A stretch of 32,202 bases of DNA from DATBDE01 sp036270095. GTDB taxonomy: Bacteria; Actinomycetota; Thermoleophilia; Solirubrobacterales; Solirubrobacteraceae. The stretch is taken from the NCBI GenBank assembly GCA_036270095.1, contig DATBDE010000052.1:1-32202 (forward strand), read 5' to 3'. Made by a program: the position numbers and the translations under genes. Each line of letters opens with the position of its first letter. Within the stretch, counting starts at the first letter, position 1. The notes below the pieces were generated by a model, which saw nothing but the letters and a program-made list of their open reading frames with translations, did no database searches and had not been told where the DNA came from. Of the stretch, positions 7,548 through 15,044 are shown piece by piece.

Positions 7548-9134
7548 CTAGCGCTCGCCGTGGGCGGCGACCTGCACGATCGACGCGTCCACGAGCCACT
7601 CCACCGGCGAGCGGTCATCGGTGTAGACGCTGCCGCCGCGCCGCGCGGGCAGCAGGCGCTCGGCGGCGCCGGCGGCGATGTCGCGCAGCTCGTTCGGGAC
7701 CGGGGCGGCGCGCAGCCGGGCGGCGGAGACCGGCGCGCTCGAGGCGACGCCCATCGTGTTCGTCGGCTCGACCTCGTCGCGGTACACGTACGGGAAGGCG
7801 GCGCGCATGGTCGCGGCCAGCACCTTCTCGAGGTCGTGCGATTGCTCGGGGTGGCCGATGTTGACGATGACCATGCCGCCGGGCGCGAGCTTGCGCCGCA
7901 CGGTGGCGAAGAACTCGCGGGTCGCGAGGTAGAAGGGGATGTAGGGCTGGCGGTAGGCGTCGACGAAGATCGCGTCGTAGCGGCCGTTAGGCTGGCGGGC
8001 GATCCACGGCCGCGCGTCGGCGGTGTAGGTGTGCAGGTTGGGGCCGCGGAGGTCGAACCAGCGCCGGCCGATGCGCGTCAGGGCGCCGTCGATCTCGACC
8101 GCGTCGACGCGGGTCTGCGGGAACAGGTGCGCGTAGGCGCGTGCCGTGGTGCCGGCGGCGTTGCCGAGGATCGCGATGCGGCGCGGCGGCGCCGGGCGAG
8201 CCCCGCCGAACGGCAGCACGAGGTACTCGTCCCAGTAGTCGCCGGTCAGGACCGTGCCGGGCCGCATGAGCGAGTGCGTCGCCACGCCTTCGTTGAGCTC
8301 GAGGCGGCGGGCGCCGTCGGCGTCCTGCACGACGCGCGCGTACTGGTAGGGCGTCTCCTCCTCGTGCAGCACCCGCGTGCCGGCCTCGGCGGGCTTGATC
8401 GTGCCGGTGGGCAGCGCGATGAGCACGGCGATGATGAGCGGCACGACGAGCCAGCGGCGCCCGAGGTTCAGCGCGCCGACCAGCGCGAGAGCGAGCGCGA
8501 AGGTCAGGAACGTGCGGCGGGTCCCGATGACCGGGATGAGCAGCAGCGCGCTCAGGAAGGTGCCCACGAGCGAGCCGGCCGTGCCGATCGCGTAGAGGCG
8601 CCCGGCGACCGTCCCGGCCTGGTCGACGGCCCCCATCTTCAGGCGCACGGCGTAGGGCGACACGGCGCCGAGCAGCAACACCGGAACCGCGACCAGCACC
8701 AGAACTCCCACCAAAGAGCCAAGAAAGGCCCCCGCCGAGATCGAATCCAGCGCCTTGACCGATTCTGAGAGGAACGGCCGCCCCACGAACGGAACGACAG
8801 CGAGGAGGACGGAGGCGCAGACCACCACCAACGACAACCCACGCGGATGCGGCCGCCGGTCCGCCATCTTGCCGCCGATCCAGTAGCCCACGGCGAGCGC
8901 GACGAGCACGGTCGCGATCGTGTTCGCCCACACGATCGTCGACGCGCCGAAGTACGGCGCGAGCAGCCGGGCGGCGGCGATCTCGGCGCCGAGCGAGGCC
9001 GACCCGACGACGAAGACGACGACCTCGAGCGGCACGCGAAACCCACCACCAGGGGTCAAGTCTTTCTTTGCAACACCCGATTCCGGTTTGCTGACGGGAA
9101 AGACCTGACCCCGGCCTTCGCCCCCGTCGCTCAC
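7548..9134 (-). CDS. Membrane-fused spermidine synthase-like protein
   Basis: 528 aa if started at GTG 9134, which overlaps the upstream gene's stop (GTGA). The N-terminal half holds about seven to eight TM helices (segments such as VPLEVVVFVVGSASLG, ATVLVALAVGYWIGG and LVGVLVLVAVPVLLLGA). The C-terminal half is a spermidine-synthase-like Rossmann methyltransferase fold: AILGNAAGTTARAYA (SAM/dcSAM-binding loop), VDAVEIDGALT (acidic ribose-binding residue) and DAIFVDAYRQPYIP. The canonical SpeE glycine loop is altered to G-N-A-A-G-T. Such fusions are common in actinobacteria and their product is not established. A 61-bp palindromic element (9052-9112) encodes about residues 8-28; GTG at 9035 would start just after it, directly before the first TM, and may be the real start. 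Last gene of the VWA operon. Confidence 0.88.
   Translation of the reverse strand: MSDGGEGRGQVFPVSKPESGVAKKDLTPGGGFRVPLEVVVFVVGSASLGAEIAAARLLAPYFGASTIVWANTIATVLVALAVGYWIGGKMADRRPHPRGLSLVVVCASVLLAVVPFVGRPFLSESVKALDSISAGAFLGSLVGVLVLVAVPVLLLGAVSPYAVRLKMGAVDQAGTVAGRLYAIGTAGSLVGTFLSALLLIPVIGTRRTFLTFALALALVGALNLGRRWLVVPLIIAVLIALPTGTIKPAEAGTRVLHEEETPYQYARVVQDADGARRLELNEGVATHSLMRPGTVLTGDYWDEYLVLPFGGARPAPPRRIAILGNAAGTTARAYAHLFPQTRVDAVEIDGALTRIGRRWFDLRGPNLHTYTADARPWIARQPNGRYDAIFVDAYRQPYIPFYLATREFFATVRRKLAPGGMVIVNIGHPEQSHDLEKVLAATMRAAFPYVYRDEVEPTNTMGVASSAPVSAARLRAAPVPNELRDIAAGAAERLLPARRGGSVYTDDRSPVEWLVDASIVQVAAHGER
9052..9112. repeat. 61-bp palindromic (REP/MITE-like) element
   Basis: The ends are GGGGTCAAGTCTTTC (9052-9066) and GAAAGACCTGACCCC (9098-9112), inverted repeats matching at 14 of 15 positions around a 31-nt AT-richer centre. 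It lies at the junction between two overlapping minus-strand genes and interrupts otherwise very GC-rich sequence. The shape suggests a REP-type or miniature mobile element; no transposase is nearby and no second copy occurs in the window. Confidence 0.7.
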
Positions 9135-9904
9135 GGCGTGTCGGGCTGCGCGGCGTAGGCCTCGCGCATGCCGTCCGACAGCGCGTTGACCTGGTCGCGC
9201 AGGTCGCGCACCTGGCTCGCGAGCTCGCGCTGCCCGGACTCGCCGTCGCTCGCCGCGCTCATCGACACCACCTGCGCGCCGACGGTCGACAGCGACGCCG
9301 TGATGTGCTCCATCTCCTCGTAGAACCGCTGGAGCTGGGTCGAGAGCTTCTCGTACGCCGCCAGCTGCTCGCGCAGCGCCTTGGCCAGGTCGCCCGCGCT
9401 GCCGGCCGACTCGAGCTGCGACAGGCGCGCTTGCACCGGTCGCGGGTCATGCGAGGCCAGGTAGTCGTAGACCCGCTCAGCCCGGATGGCGATGCTCTCC
9501 ATCGCCTGCACGAGCGCGTCGGTCTCGGTCGTGACGTCCTGGAACGGCAGGTCGGCGTCCGACACCGCGGTGCGGATGCGCGCCTCCTCGGCCCGCGCGG
9601 CGCCGAGCTGCTGCGCGATCGGCGGCGCCAGCCTCGAGAGGTCGGCCTGCTTGGGCGCCGGGACCTGCTTGCTCGCCGTCCCGTAGACGCGCTTGCCCAC
9701 CCGCTCGGCCTCGCCGCCGTCGAAGAACGTCAGTGCCGCCAGCACCGCGTAGACGACGACGGCGACGGCGATCAGCCAGAACGCGCCGAGCGCGATCCCC
9801 GCCACCACCACGGCGGCGGGCACCAGCACGTTGAGCGGCTTGGTCATGGCGTTGACCAGCAGCGAGCGCTGCAGCGCGGAGCGGGTGACTTCCTTGCCGG
9901 CCAC
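9131..9904 (-). CDS. Two-TM membrane protein with coiled-coil C-terminus, function unknown
   Basis: 257 aa, not recognised as a named family. A short basic N-terminus is followed by two hydrophobic segments (about 24-43 and 43-62, PLNVLVPAAVVVAGIALGAF then WLIAVAVVVYAVLAALTFF). The rest is a long soluble, largely helical region rich in Ala, Glu, Gln and Arg (about 95-250), with heptad-like stretches suggesting coiled coil. It starts with GTG at 9904, sharing one base with the TAG of the upstream VWA gene, and its stop overlaps the start of the spermidine synthase-like gene. This tight arrangement suggests a cytoplasmic partner, perhaps a scaffold, for the VWA protein; that is inference. Confidence 0.8.
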   Translation of the reverse strand: MAGKEVTRSALQRSLLVNAMTKPLNVLVPAAVVVAGIALGAFWLIAVAVVVYAVLAALTFFDGGEAERVGKRVYGTASKQVPAPKQADLSRLAPPIAQQLGAARAEEARIRTAVSDADLPFQDVTTETDALVQAMESIAIRAERVYDYLASHDPRPVQARLSQLESAGSAGDLAKALREQLAAYEKLSTQLQRFYEEMEHITASLSTVGAQVVSMSAASDGESGQRELASQVRDLRDQVNALSDGMREAYAAQPDTP

Positions 9905-11601
9905 TAGAAGAACGAGGAGATCGACCGGTAGACCGACTCGATGTCGGAGGTGTCGCCGGAGTAGCCCTTGCCGCCCGAGGCCGCGGCGATCCCGGCCAGC
10001 TCGCCGCGGTTGGCCTCGGAGCCGTAGGCGATCGTGTACACGCGCACGCTCAGCCCTTCCGAGCGGGCCTGCGCCTGCAGCTTGTGCGCGAGCTCGGTGG
10101 CGGTCTGATGGCTCTGATTGTCCTCCCCGTCCGTGAGCACGACGACGGCGTTGATGCGGGTCGGGTCATGGAGGTTCTGGATCGTCTTCAGGCCCTGCTC
10201 GGTGGCGTCGTAGACCGCCGTCTCGCCGCCGGGGAAGAGCTGGTCGATCTGGCCCAGGAGCCGGGCGCGGTCCTGGCTGAACGGGTCCACGGCCTGGTTG
10301 ACGAAGATCTGGTCGTTGAAGGAGATGAGCCCGACGCGATCGTTGGGCGAGAGCTGGGCCAGGAACACCTTCAGCCCGCGCTTGGCGCTGTCCAGCTTGC
10401 CCTGCTCGCTCATCGACCCGGACGTGTCGAGCACGAGCATGATGTTGGCGGGCTTGCGGTCCTCGCGCCAGGCCCGCAGCACGCGGTCGAGCACCGCGGG
10501 CTGGGGCAGCCCGAGCACGTGCTTGGGCTCAGCCGGGTTGGCGCCGTGCTGGGCGTCGATCGGCGCCATCGACTGCTTCGTCGGGTCGCCGGGGCGGAAG
10601 CCGTACTGCGCGGCCTTGGCCGGCGTGATCTGCTGCTGCAGGAACTTCCCGAACACGCTGGCGGCGCCCTTCTGCGCCGGCGTCACCCACGGCGCATTGA
10701 GCACGATGTAGGGGTCGTCGGAGTAGAACGTCCCCTCGCGCGGGTACAGGGCGACGAGCTTCGTCCCCGTGTTGCCCTTGTTGAAGGCGATCAGCGTCGC
10801 CTCCTCCATCGCCACCGCGCTCGCGTAGGCGGGCCCGAACCGCTTCAGCTGCGCGGCGAAGTAGTCGGTGGTGTCGCCGTAGTGGACGATCGAGCGCTCG
10901 ATGTCCTTGATCTCCTGGCGCACCTTGGGCTGGTTGACGTCGGCCACCGTCAGGCCCTCCCGCTTGCCGGTCGCCGCGTAGTACTCGGCCGCCACCGCGT
11001 CCAGGCCCGAGGTGGAGAAGTCGGGGTTCGTGTGGCCGAGCTTGAACTGCCCGAACTGCGGCTTGCCGTAGTCGGCCCACCCCTTCTTGTCCAGCGCCAG
11101 GGCGAGGATCTGCTTGAAGCCCACGTTCTGCTTGGGGTAGCCGAGCGCCCGCGCCAGCGGCTCCCACATCGCGATCACCAGCGGCGTGCGCACCAGCGAC
11201 GGGTTGTCCTGCGGCACCCAACCGCTGTCGCTCTGGAAGTTCAGGAGCCGCCCCCACAGCGACGAGGCCGGAGACCACGCCACCGGCTTGAGCTTGCCCT
11301 TGGCGATCTTGGTGGCCGCGTCGCCCGAGGCCACCACCGTCGCGTCCACGAACACCGGCTTGCCGCCCGACTCGTGGTCGCCGGCGTTGAACTGCCGCAC
11401 CAGCGGCGCGATCAGCGCCTCCTTCTCCGGCGAGTAGAGGAAGGAGACGTGGATGGCGTTGGCGGCCGCCTTCGTGCCCGAGGTGTTCCCCCCGCCTCCG
11501 CCCCCGCCCTTGTCGCCACCGCCGCTCGAAAGCGCGAGAATGGCCGCGACGGCGATGGCCGCCGCGGCGATGATGATGACCACGAAGCGGCCTCCGCGCA
11601 T
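9904..11601 (-). CDS. Membrane-anchored solute-binding/VWA fusion protein
   Basis: 565 aa. Residues 5-25 form an uncleaved N-terminal anchor (no lipobox cysteine), followed by a Gly-rich linker (27-42). About residues 48-350 form a bacterial extracellular solute-binding-like domain (NAIHVSFLYSPEKEALIAPL, later VALYPREG and YGFRPGDP). Residues 386-565 form a von Willebrand A domain with a complete MIDAS: DTSGS at 392-396, T461 in GGETAVYDA and D491 in LTDGEDN. The protein therefore sits outside the membrane and should bind a divalent metal and a protein partner or ligand. It begins the minus-strand operon with the TM/coiled-coil and spermidine synthase-like genes and is divergent from bioA (62 bp). 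The solute-binding+VWA architecture is known in actinobacteria, but its role is not. Confidence 0.9.
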   Translation of the reverse strand: MRGGRFVVIIIAAAAIAVAAILALSSGGGDKGGGGGGGNTSGTKAAANAIHVSFLYSPEKEALIAPLVRQFNAGDHESGGKPVFVDATVVASGDAATKIAKGKLKPVAWSPASSLWGRLLNFQSDSGWVPQDNPSLVRTPLVIAMWEPLARALGYPKQNVGFKQILALALDKKGWADYGKPQFGQFKLGHTNPDFSTSGLDAVAAEYYAATGKREGLTVADVNQPKVRQEIKDIERSIVHYGDTTDYFAAQLKRFGPAYASAVAMEEATLIAFNKGNTGTKLVALYPREGTFYSDDPYIVLNAPWVTPAQKGAASVFGKFLQQQITPAKAAQYGFRPGDPTKQSMAPIDAQHGANPAEPKHVLGLPQPAVLDRVLRAWREDRKPANIMLVLDTSGSMSEQGKLDSAKRGLKVFLAQLSPNDRVGLISFNDQIFVNQAVDPFSQDRARLLGQIDQLFPGGETAVYDATEQGLKTIQNLHDPTRINAVVVLTDGEDNQSHQTATELAHKLQAQARSEGLSVRVYTIAYGSEANRGELAGIAAASGGKGYSGDTSDIESVYRSISSFF

Positions 11602-11663
11602 GGCGCAACGGTACCTGCCCGCCAGACCCGTTCCGTCAGGTCGGCGTCCTAGCGTCCACCGCC

Positions 11664-12971
11664 ATGGATTCCTCCGAGCTCGCCGCCCTCGACCGTCGCG
11701 TCCTCTGGCACCCGTTCACCCAGCAGCGCGGCTGGGAGGACGAGGAGCCGCCGGTCGTCATCGCCTCCGCGCAGGGCACCAACCTGGTCGACGCCGACGG
11801 CCGCACCTACATCGACGGCGTCTCGTCGCTGTGGTGCAACATCCACGGCCACCGCCACCCGGCGCTCGACCAGGCCGTGCGCGACCAGCTCGACCGCGTC
11901 GCCCACACGACGATGCTCGGGCTCTCGCACGAGCCCGGCATCGAGCTCGCGGCGCGGCTGGTGGAGCTCGCCCCGCATGGCCTCTCTCGAGTCTTCTACT
12001 CGGACTCGGGCTCGACGGCGGTCGAGGTCGGGCTGAAGATGGCCTTCCAGCAGTGGGCGCACCGCGGCCAGCGGCAGCGCACGAAGTTCGTCTGCCTGCG
12101 CAACGCGTACCACGGGGACACGATCGGCTCGGTGTCGGTCGGGGGCATCGACCTCTTCCACTCGCTCTACCGCCCGCTGCTCTTCGACGCCCTGCAGGTC
12201 GAGTCCGGCGACGTGCCGCAGCTCGTCAACACGCTGCGCGCACACGGCGACGAGGTCGCGGCGGTGATCGTCGAGCCGCTCGTCCAGGGCGCCGCCGGCA
12301 TCCTGCTCCAGCCCGAGGGCTACCTGCGGGCAGTCCGCGCGGTCACGCGCGAGCACGGCATCCCGCTCATCGCCGACGAGGTCGCGACCGGGTTCGGCCG
12401 CACCGGCACGATGTTCGCCTGCGAGCAGGAGGGCATCACGCCCGACCTGCTCTGCCTCGGCAAGGGCCTGACCGGCGGCTACCTGCCGGTCGCGGCCACG
12501 CTTACGACCGAGGCCATCTACGAGGCCTTCCTCGGCGGCTTCGAGGAGTTCAAGACGTTCTTCCACGGCCATACGTTCACCGGCAACCCGCTCGGCTGTG
12601 CCGCCGGGGTCGCGAGCCTCGACGTGTTCGCGCAGGAGCGCACGCTCGAGCGCCTGCAGCCGAAGATCGCGCTCCTGCACGATCTGCTCGAGCGCGACGT
12701 CGCGCCGCTGCCAGCGGTCGCCGAGGTCCGGGCCCGCGGCTTCATGGTCGGCATCGAGCTCAACGCGTGCCCGCTGCACGAGCGCATCGGCCACCAGGTC
12801 ACGCTGGCGGCCCGCCGCCGCGGGGCGATCATCCGCCCGCTCGGCGACGTGGTCGTGCTGATGCCCCCGCTGTCGATCGACGAGGCGGACCTGGGCCGCC
12901 TCGTCGCGATCACCGGCGCCGCTATCGACGAGGCGACGAGCGGCGTGCGAAGCCTGGCTTACGCCGCCTAG
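11664..12971 (+). CDS. bioA: Adenosylmethionine-8-amino-7-oxononanoate aminotransferase
   Basis: Biotin pathway enzyme converting 7-keto-8-aminopelargonate to 7,8-diaminopelargonate with SAM as amino donor; 435 aa, class III PLP aminotransferase. Hallmarks: LWHPFTQ at 14-20, SLWCNIHGHRHP, YSDSGSTAVEV at 112-122, the PLP-phosphate region RNAYHGDTIGSVSVGG, D238 in IADEVATGFGRTG, and Schiff-base lysine K267 in CLGKGLTGGYLP. The opening LWHPFTQ and the SAM-type active site support BioA over a generic omega-aminotransferase. No bioF/bioD are adjacent. The end overlaps the small convergent ORF by 50 bp. Confidence 0.93.
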   Translation: MDSSELAALDRRVLWHPFTQQRGWEDEEPPVVIASAQGTNLVDADGRTYIDGVSSLWCNIHGHRHPALDQAVRDQLDRVAHTTMLGLSHEPGIELAARLVELAPHGLSRVFYSDSGSTAVEVGLKMAFQQWAHRGQRQRTKFVCLRNAYHGDTIGSVSVGGIDLFHSLYRPLLFDALQVESGDVPQLVNTLRAHGDEVAAVIVEPLVQGAAGILLQPEGYLRAVRAVTREHGIPLIADEVATGFGRTGTMFACEQEGITPDLLCLGKGLTGGYLPVAATLTTEAIYEAFLGGFEEFKTFFHGHTFTGNPLGCAAGVASLDVFAQERTLERLQPKIALLHDLLERDVAPLPAVAEVRARGFMVGIELNACPLHERIGHQVTLAARRRGAIIRPLGDVVVLMPPLSIDEADLGRLVAITGAAIDEATSGVRSLAYAA

Positions 12972-13125
12972 TCTCGTAGTTCCAGGCGTAGAGCCACAGC
13001 GCCGAGCGTCGCTCCTCGTCGAGCGACGTCGGGTCGATCACGCGGTGCTCGACCGTCTCCAGCGACGAGCCCGCCTCCAGCTCATCGCGCACGCGCTCGA
13101 GCAGCGCTCCATCGTTTCGGTCCAT
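12922..13125 (-). CDS. Small acidic/aromatic hypothetical protein
   Basis: 67 aa. The start is backed by a good ribosome site: GGGGGAAG lies about 5 bp before the ATG at 13125. The body is acidic and helical (LLERVRDELEAGSSLETVEH) followed by SLDEERRSALWLYAWNYETR, and it ends in a basic tail within the bioA overlap. The composition is unlike the Arg/Ala-rich shadow frames nearby, so I take it as real. Function unknown; soluble, no TM or signal. The last 50 bp are antisense to the end of bioA. Confidence 0.68.
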   Translation of the reverse strand: MDRNDGALLERVRDELEAGSSLETVEHRVIDPTSLDEERRSALWLYAWNYETRRRKPGFARRSSPRR

Positions 13126-13144
13126 CGTGCTTCCCCCAAGGTGT

Positions 13145-13160
13145 CTCCGTGTGGACGGAG
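13145..13160. other. Short stem-loop upstream of small ORF
   Basis: CTCCGT-GTGG-ACGGAG, perfect 6-bp arms with a 4-nt loop, 19 bp upstream of the ATG at 13125. It could be a 5' leader hairpin of the small gene or, read with rubredoxin on the same strand, a terminator-like stem. Weak evidence only. Confidence 0.3.
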
Positions 13161-13221
13161 CTTGATCCCACCGGCCGGAGCTAAAGCGAACCTTTGGTGA
13201 TCGCGGGCCTTAACGGGATCG

Positions 13222-13407
13222 TCATTCGTCGAACGGGGTGAAGTCCCGCTTGCGCGCGCCGCACACCGGACAGAACCAGTCGTCCGGTATGTCGTCGAAC
13301 GGCGTGCCGGGCGCGATGCCCCCGTCGGGGTCGCCCTCGTCGGGGTCGTAGATGAAGCCGCAGCTCTCGCAGATCCAGCGCTGCGTCGTCTCGGTCTCGG
13401 CGCTCAT
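13222..13407 (-). CDS. Rubredoxin
   Basis: 61-aa mononuclear iron electron carrier. The two Cys pairs that bind iron are C13/C16 (CESCGFIYD) and C46/C49 (CPVCGARK). The usual GTPFDDIPDDWFCP block precedes the second pair. The start at ATG 13407 gives a normal rubredoxin length. It is divergent from the NUDIX gene with only 19 bp between starts. The electron donor/acceptor partner is not in the neighbourhood. No signal peptide, so cytoplasmic. Confidence 0.96.
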   Translation of the reverse strand: MSAETETTQRWICESCGFIYDPDEGDPDGGIAPGTPFDDIPDDWFCPVCGARKRDFTPFDE

Positions 13408-13426
13408 CTGCCTATTGTGCCCGGCG

Positions 13427-14056
13427 ATGGGGGACGACAAGCCGGGTCCCGGCGAGGAGCTGAACCTCGGGCCGCCGACCACGCCGCGCCCCGCGGCCTC
13501 GGTGATCGTGCTGCGCGGTGACGGCGCGACGCTCGAAGTGCTGCTGGTCAAGCGCAACCCGAACGCCCGCTTCATGGGCGGCGCCTGGGTGTTTCCCGGC
13601 GGCGCGATCGGCCCCGGCGACGGCGAGGGCGAGCCCGCACAGCGCGCGGCCGGCGCCCGCGAGTTGGCCGAGGAGGCGGGTCTCGAAGCGGACCCCGAGA
13701 GCCTCGTCCCGTTCTCGCGTTGGATCACCCCCGAGCAGGTCACGATCCGCTACGACACCTACTTCTTCCTGCACCGCGCCGACGCCGCCGCCGAGCCACA
13801 AGTCGATGGTGGCGAGGTGGTCGACCACGGGTGGTTCACCCCCGAGGCCGCGCTCACCGCGCATCGCGAGGGGCGCATCCTGCTCGTGTTCCCGACCATC
13901 AAGCACCTCGAGCAGCTCTCGGGCTTCCCCACCGTCGACGCCCTGCTCGACCATGCCCGCGGCCGGGAGGTCCGGCCCGTACAGCCGAAGGTCGTGCGCT
14001 GGGGCGAGACCGAGCGGATCGTGCTCCCGGGCGACCCGGGGTACGAACAGGCCTAG
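13427..14056 (+). CDS. NUDIX hydrolase
   Basis: 209 aa starting at ATG 13427. NUDIX box region: WVFPGGAIGPGD at about 46-57, then the catalytic helix ARELAEEAGLEAD with the REUXEE core present as RELAEEAG. The long insertion between the glycine pair and the helix, and the RWITPEQVTIRYDTYFFL segment that follows, resemble the NUDT7/8/19-type (CoA or acyl-CoA diphosphatase-like) subgroup. The substrate cannot be fixed from sequence. It is divergent from rubredoxin and its stop overlaps the VOC gene's end by 4 bp. Confidence 0.9.
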   Translation: MGDDKPGPGEELNLGPPTTPRPAASVIVLRGDGATLEVLLVKRNPNARFMGGAWVFPGGAIGPGDGEGEPAQRAAGARELAEEAGLEADPESLVPFSRWITPEQVTIRYDTYFFLHRADAAAEPQVDGGEVVDHGWFTPEAALTAHREGRILLVFPTIKHLEQLSGFPTVDALLDHARGREVRPVQPKVVRWGETERIVLPGDPGYEQA

Positions 14057-14670
14057 AGCCCACGCACGACCTCCACCCCGCCGGCGCCCGCCACCGTCAC
14101 GGCGTGCACGCCCCGGGGGCCGTCTTCCAAGCGGATGGTGCCCGGCAGCTCGCCCGCCCCCACCCAGTGCTCGAGCGTATGCGCGTCGGCGCCCACCGAC
14201 ACGGCGGTCAGGCGCGCGTCGCTGGCCTGGGTCGCGCCGCCGGCGCGCCCCGGCAGCTCCGTCTCCGGCACGTCCCACTGGATGAAGAACGGCAGGGAGG
14301 GGTCGCGGAGCGTCCGCTGGAATCCCGCCATGCGCCAGCGCAGCGCGCCCCGCGTCATCGCGTGCGGGTCGGTGCCGATCCGCGCGCACACCGTGTCGAG
14401 GTCGTCGGTGCGCAGGACCCAGCCGAGCCATGCGCCCGCCGCGGTCGCGCCCTGCTGCACCCAGCGCCCGAACGCGTGCGCGCTCGCGGTCTCGGGGTCC
14501 TCGACGGCGATCAGCTCGATGTAGGCGTCGTCGAGCGGGACGATCCAGTTGAGGGTGCCCGCCGCGTCGTGGCGCCCGCCCGGCACCGCCGTGAGCCGGT
14601 GGTGGTCGGCCAGCCGCGCCGCCGCCGCTTCGAGGTCGGTGACCCCGAGGATGACGTGGTCGAGCTGCAC
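14053..14670 (-). CDS. VOC / glyoxalase-like domain protein
   Basis: 205 aa, GTG start at 14670. It begins with the typical VOC strand-helix unit (LDHVILGVTDLEAAAARLAD), followed by NWIVPLDDAYIELIAVEDPE where E would be a metal ligand. The two beta-alpha-beta-beta-beta modules match the Glyoxalase_3-type layout (about 1-110 and 120-205). Reaction unknown; this fold includes isomerases, dioxygenases and resistance proteins. It lies 3 bp downstream of the DUF779 gene and should be co-transcribed with it. Confidence 0.82.
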   Translation of the reverse strand: MQLDHVILGVTDLEAAAARLADHHRLTAVPGGRHDAAGTLNWIVPLDDAYIELIAVEDPETASAHAFGRWVQQGATAAGAWLGWVLRTDDLDTVCARIGTDPHAMTRGALRWRMAGFQRTLRDPSLPFFIQWDVPETELPGRAGGATQASDARLTAVSVGADAHTLEHWVGAGELPGTIRLEDGPRGVHAVTVAGAGGVEVVRGL

Positions 14671-14673
14671 CGC

Positions 14674-15021
14674 TCAGGTCGCCGCCACGCCGCCCGGCAT
14701 CCGGGCGAGGCTGAACCGCATCCCCAGCGCGGCCTCGCACGAGAGCGAGTCCTCGCCCATGGCGTCGGCAGGCGCGGCGTCGACCACGACCTCCCGGCCC
14801 TCGAACAGCTCCAGCAGCGCCGCGTCGAGCAGCACCGGCACGCCTTCGACCTCGGCCACCTGGGCCTCGCCTGGGCCGGCCATGTAGGCCTCGAACAGGA
14901 ACGGCGCGGTGGAGTCGCAGCAGCCGTTGCCGATGACCAGGCTGAGCGCGCCCTGGCGCTGCACCGCCCCGCGCCCGAGCAGGGACCGGGCGGCGTCGGT
15001 GAGCACGATGTCGACGGCCAC
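14674..15021 (-). CDS. DUF779 family protein
   Basis: 115 aa, GTG start at 15021. The signature GNGCCDSTAPFL at about 32-43, with adjacent cysteines, plus a later CEAALGMRFSL, identify DUF779. In other bacteria this family is frequently encoded next to aldehyde dehydrogenases, but its biochemical role is unknown; the CC pair suggests metal or redox chemistry. Here the nearest aldehyde dehydrogenase is the frameshifted gene ending at 17011. It is first gene of a two-gene unit with the VOC protein and divergent from the PNPOx-like gene (23 bp gap). Confidence 0.85.
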   Translation of the reverse strand: MAVDIVLTDAARSLLGRGAVQRQGALSLVIGNGCCDSTAPFLFEAYMAGPGEAQVAEVEGVPVLLDAALLELFEGREVVVDAAPADAMGEDSLSCEAALGMRFSLARMPGGVAAT

Positions 15022-15044
15022 CGCGAGAGGGTAACGTTGGCACC

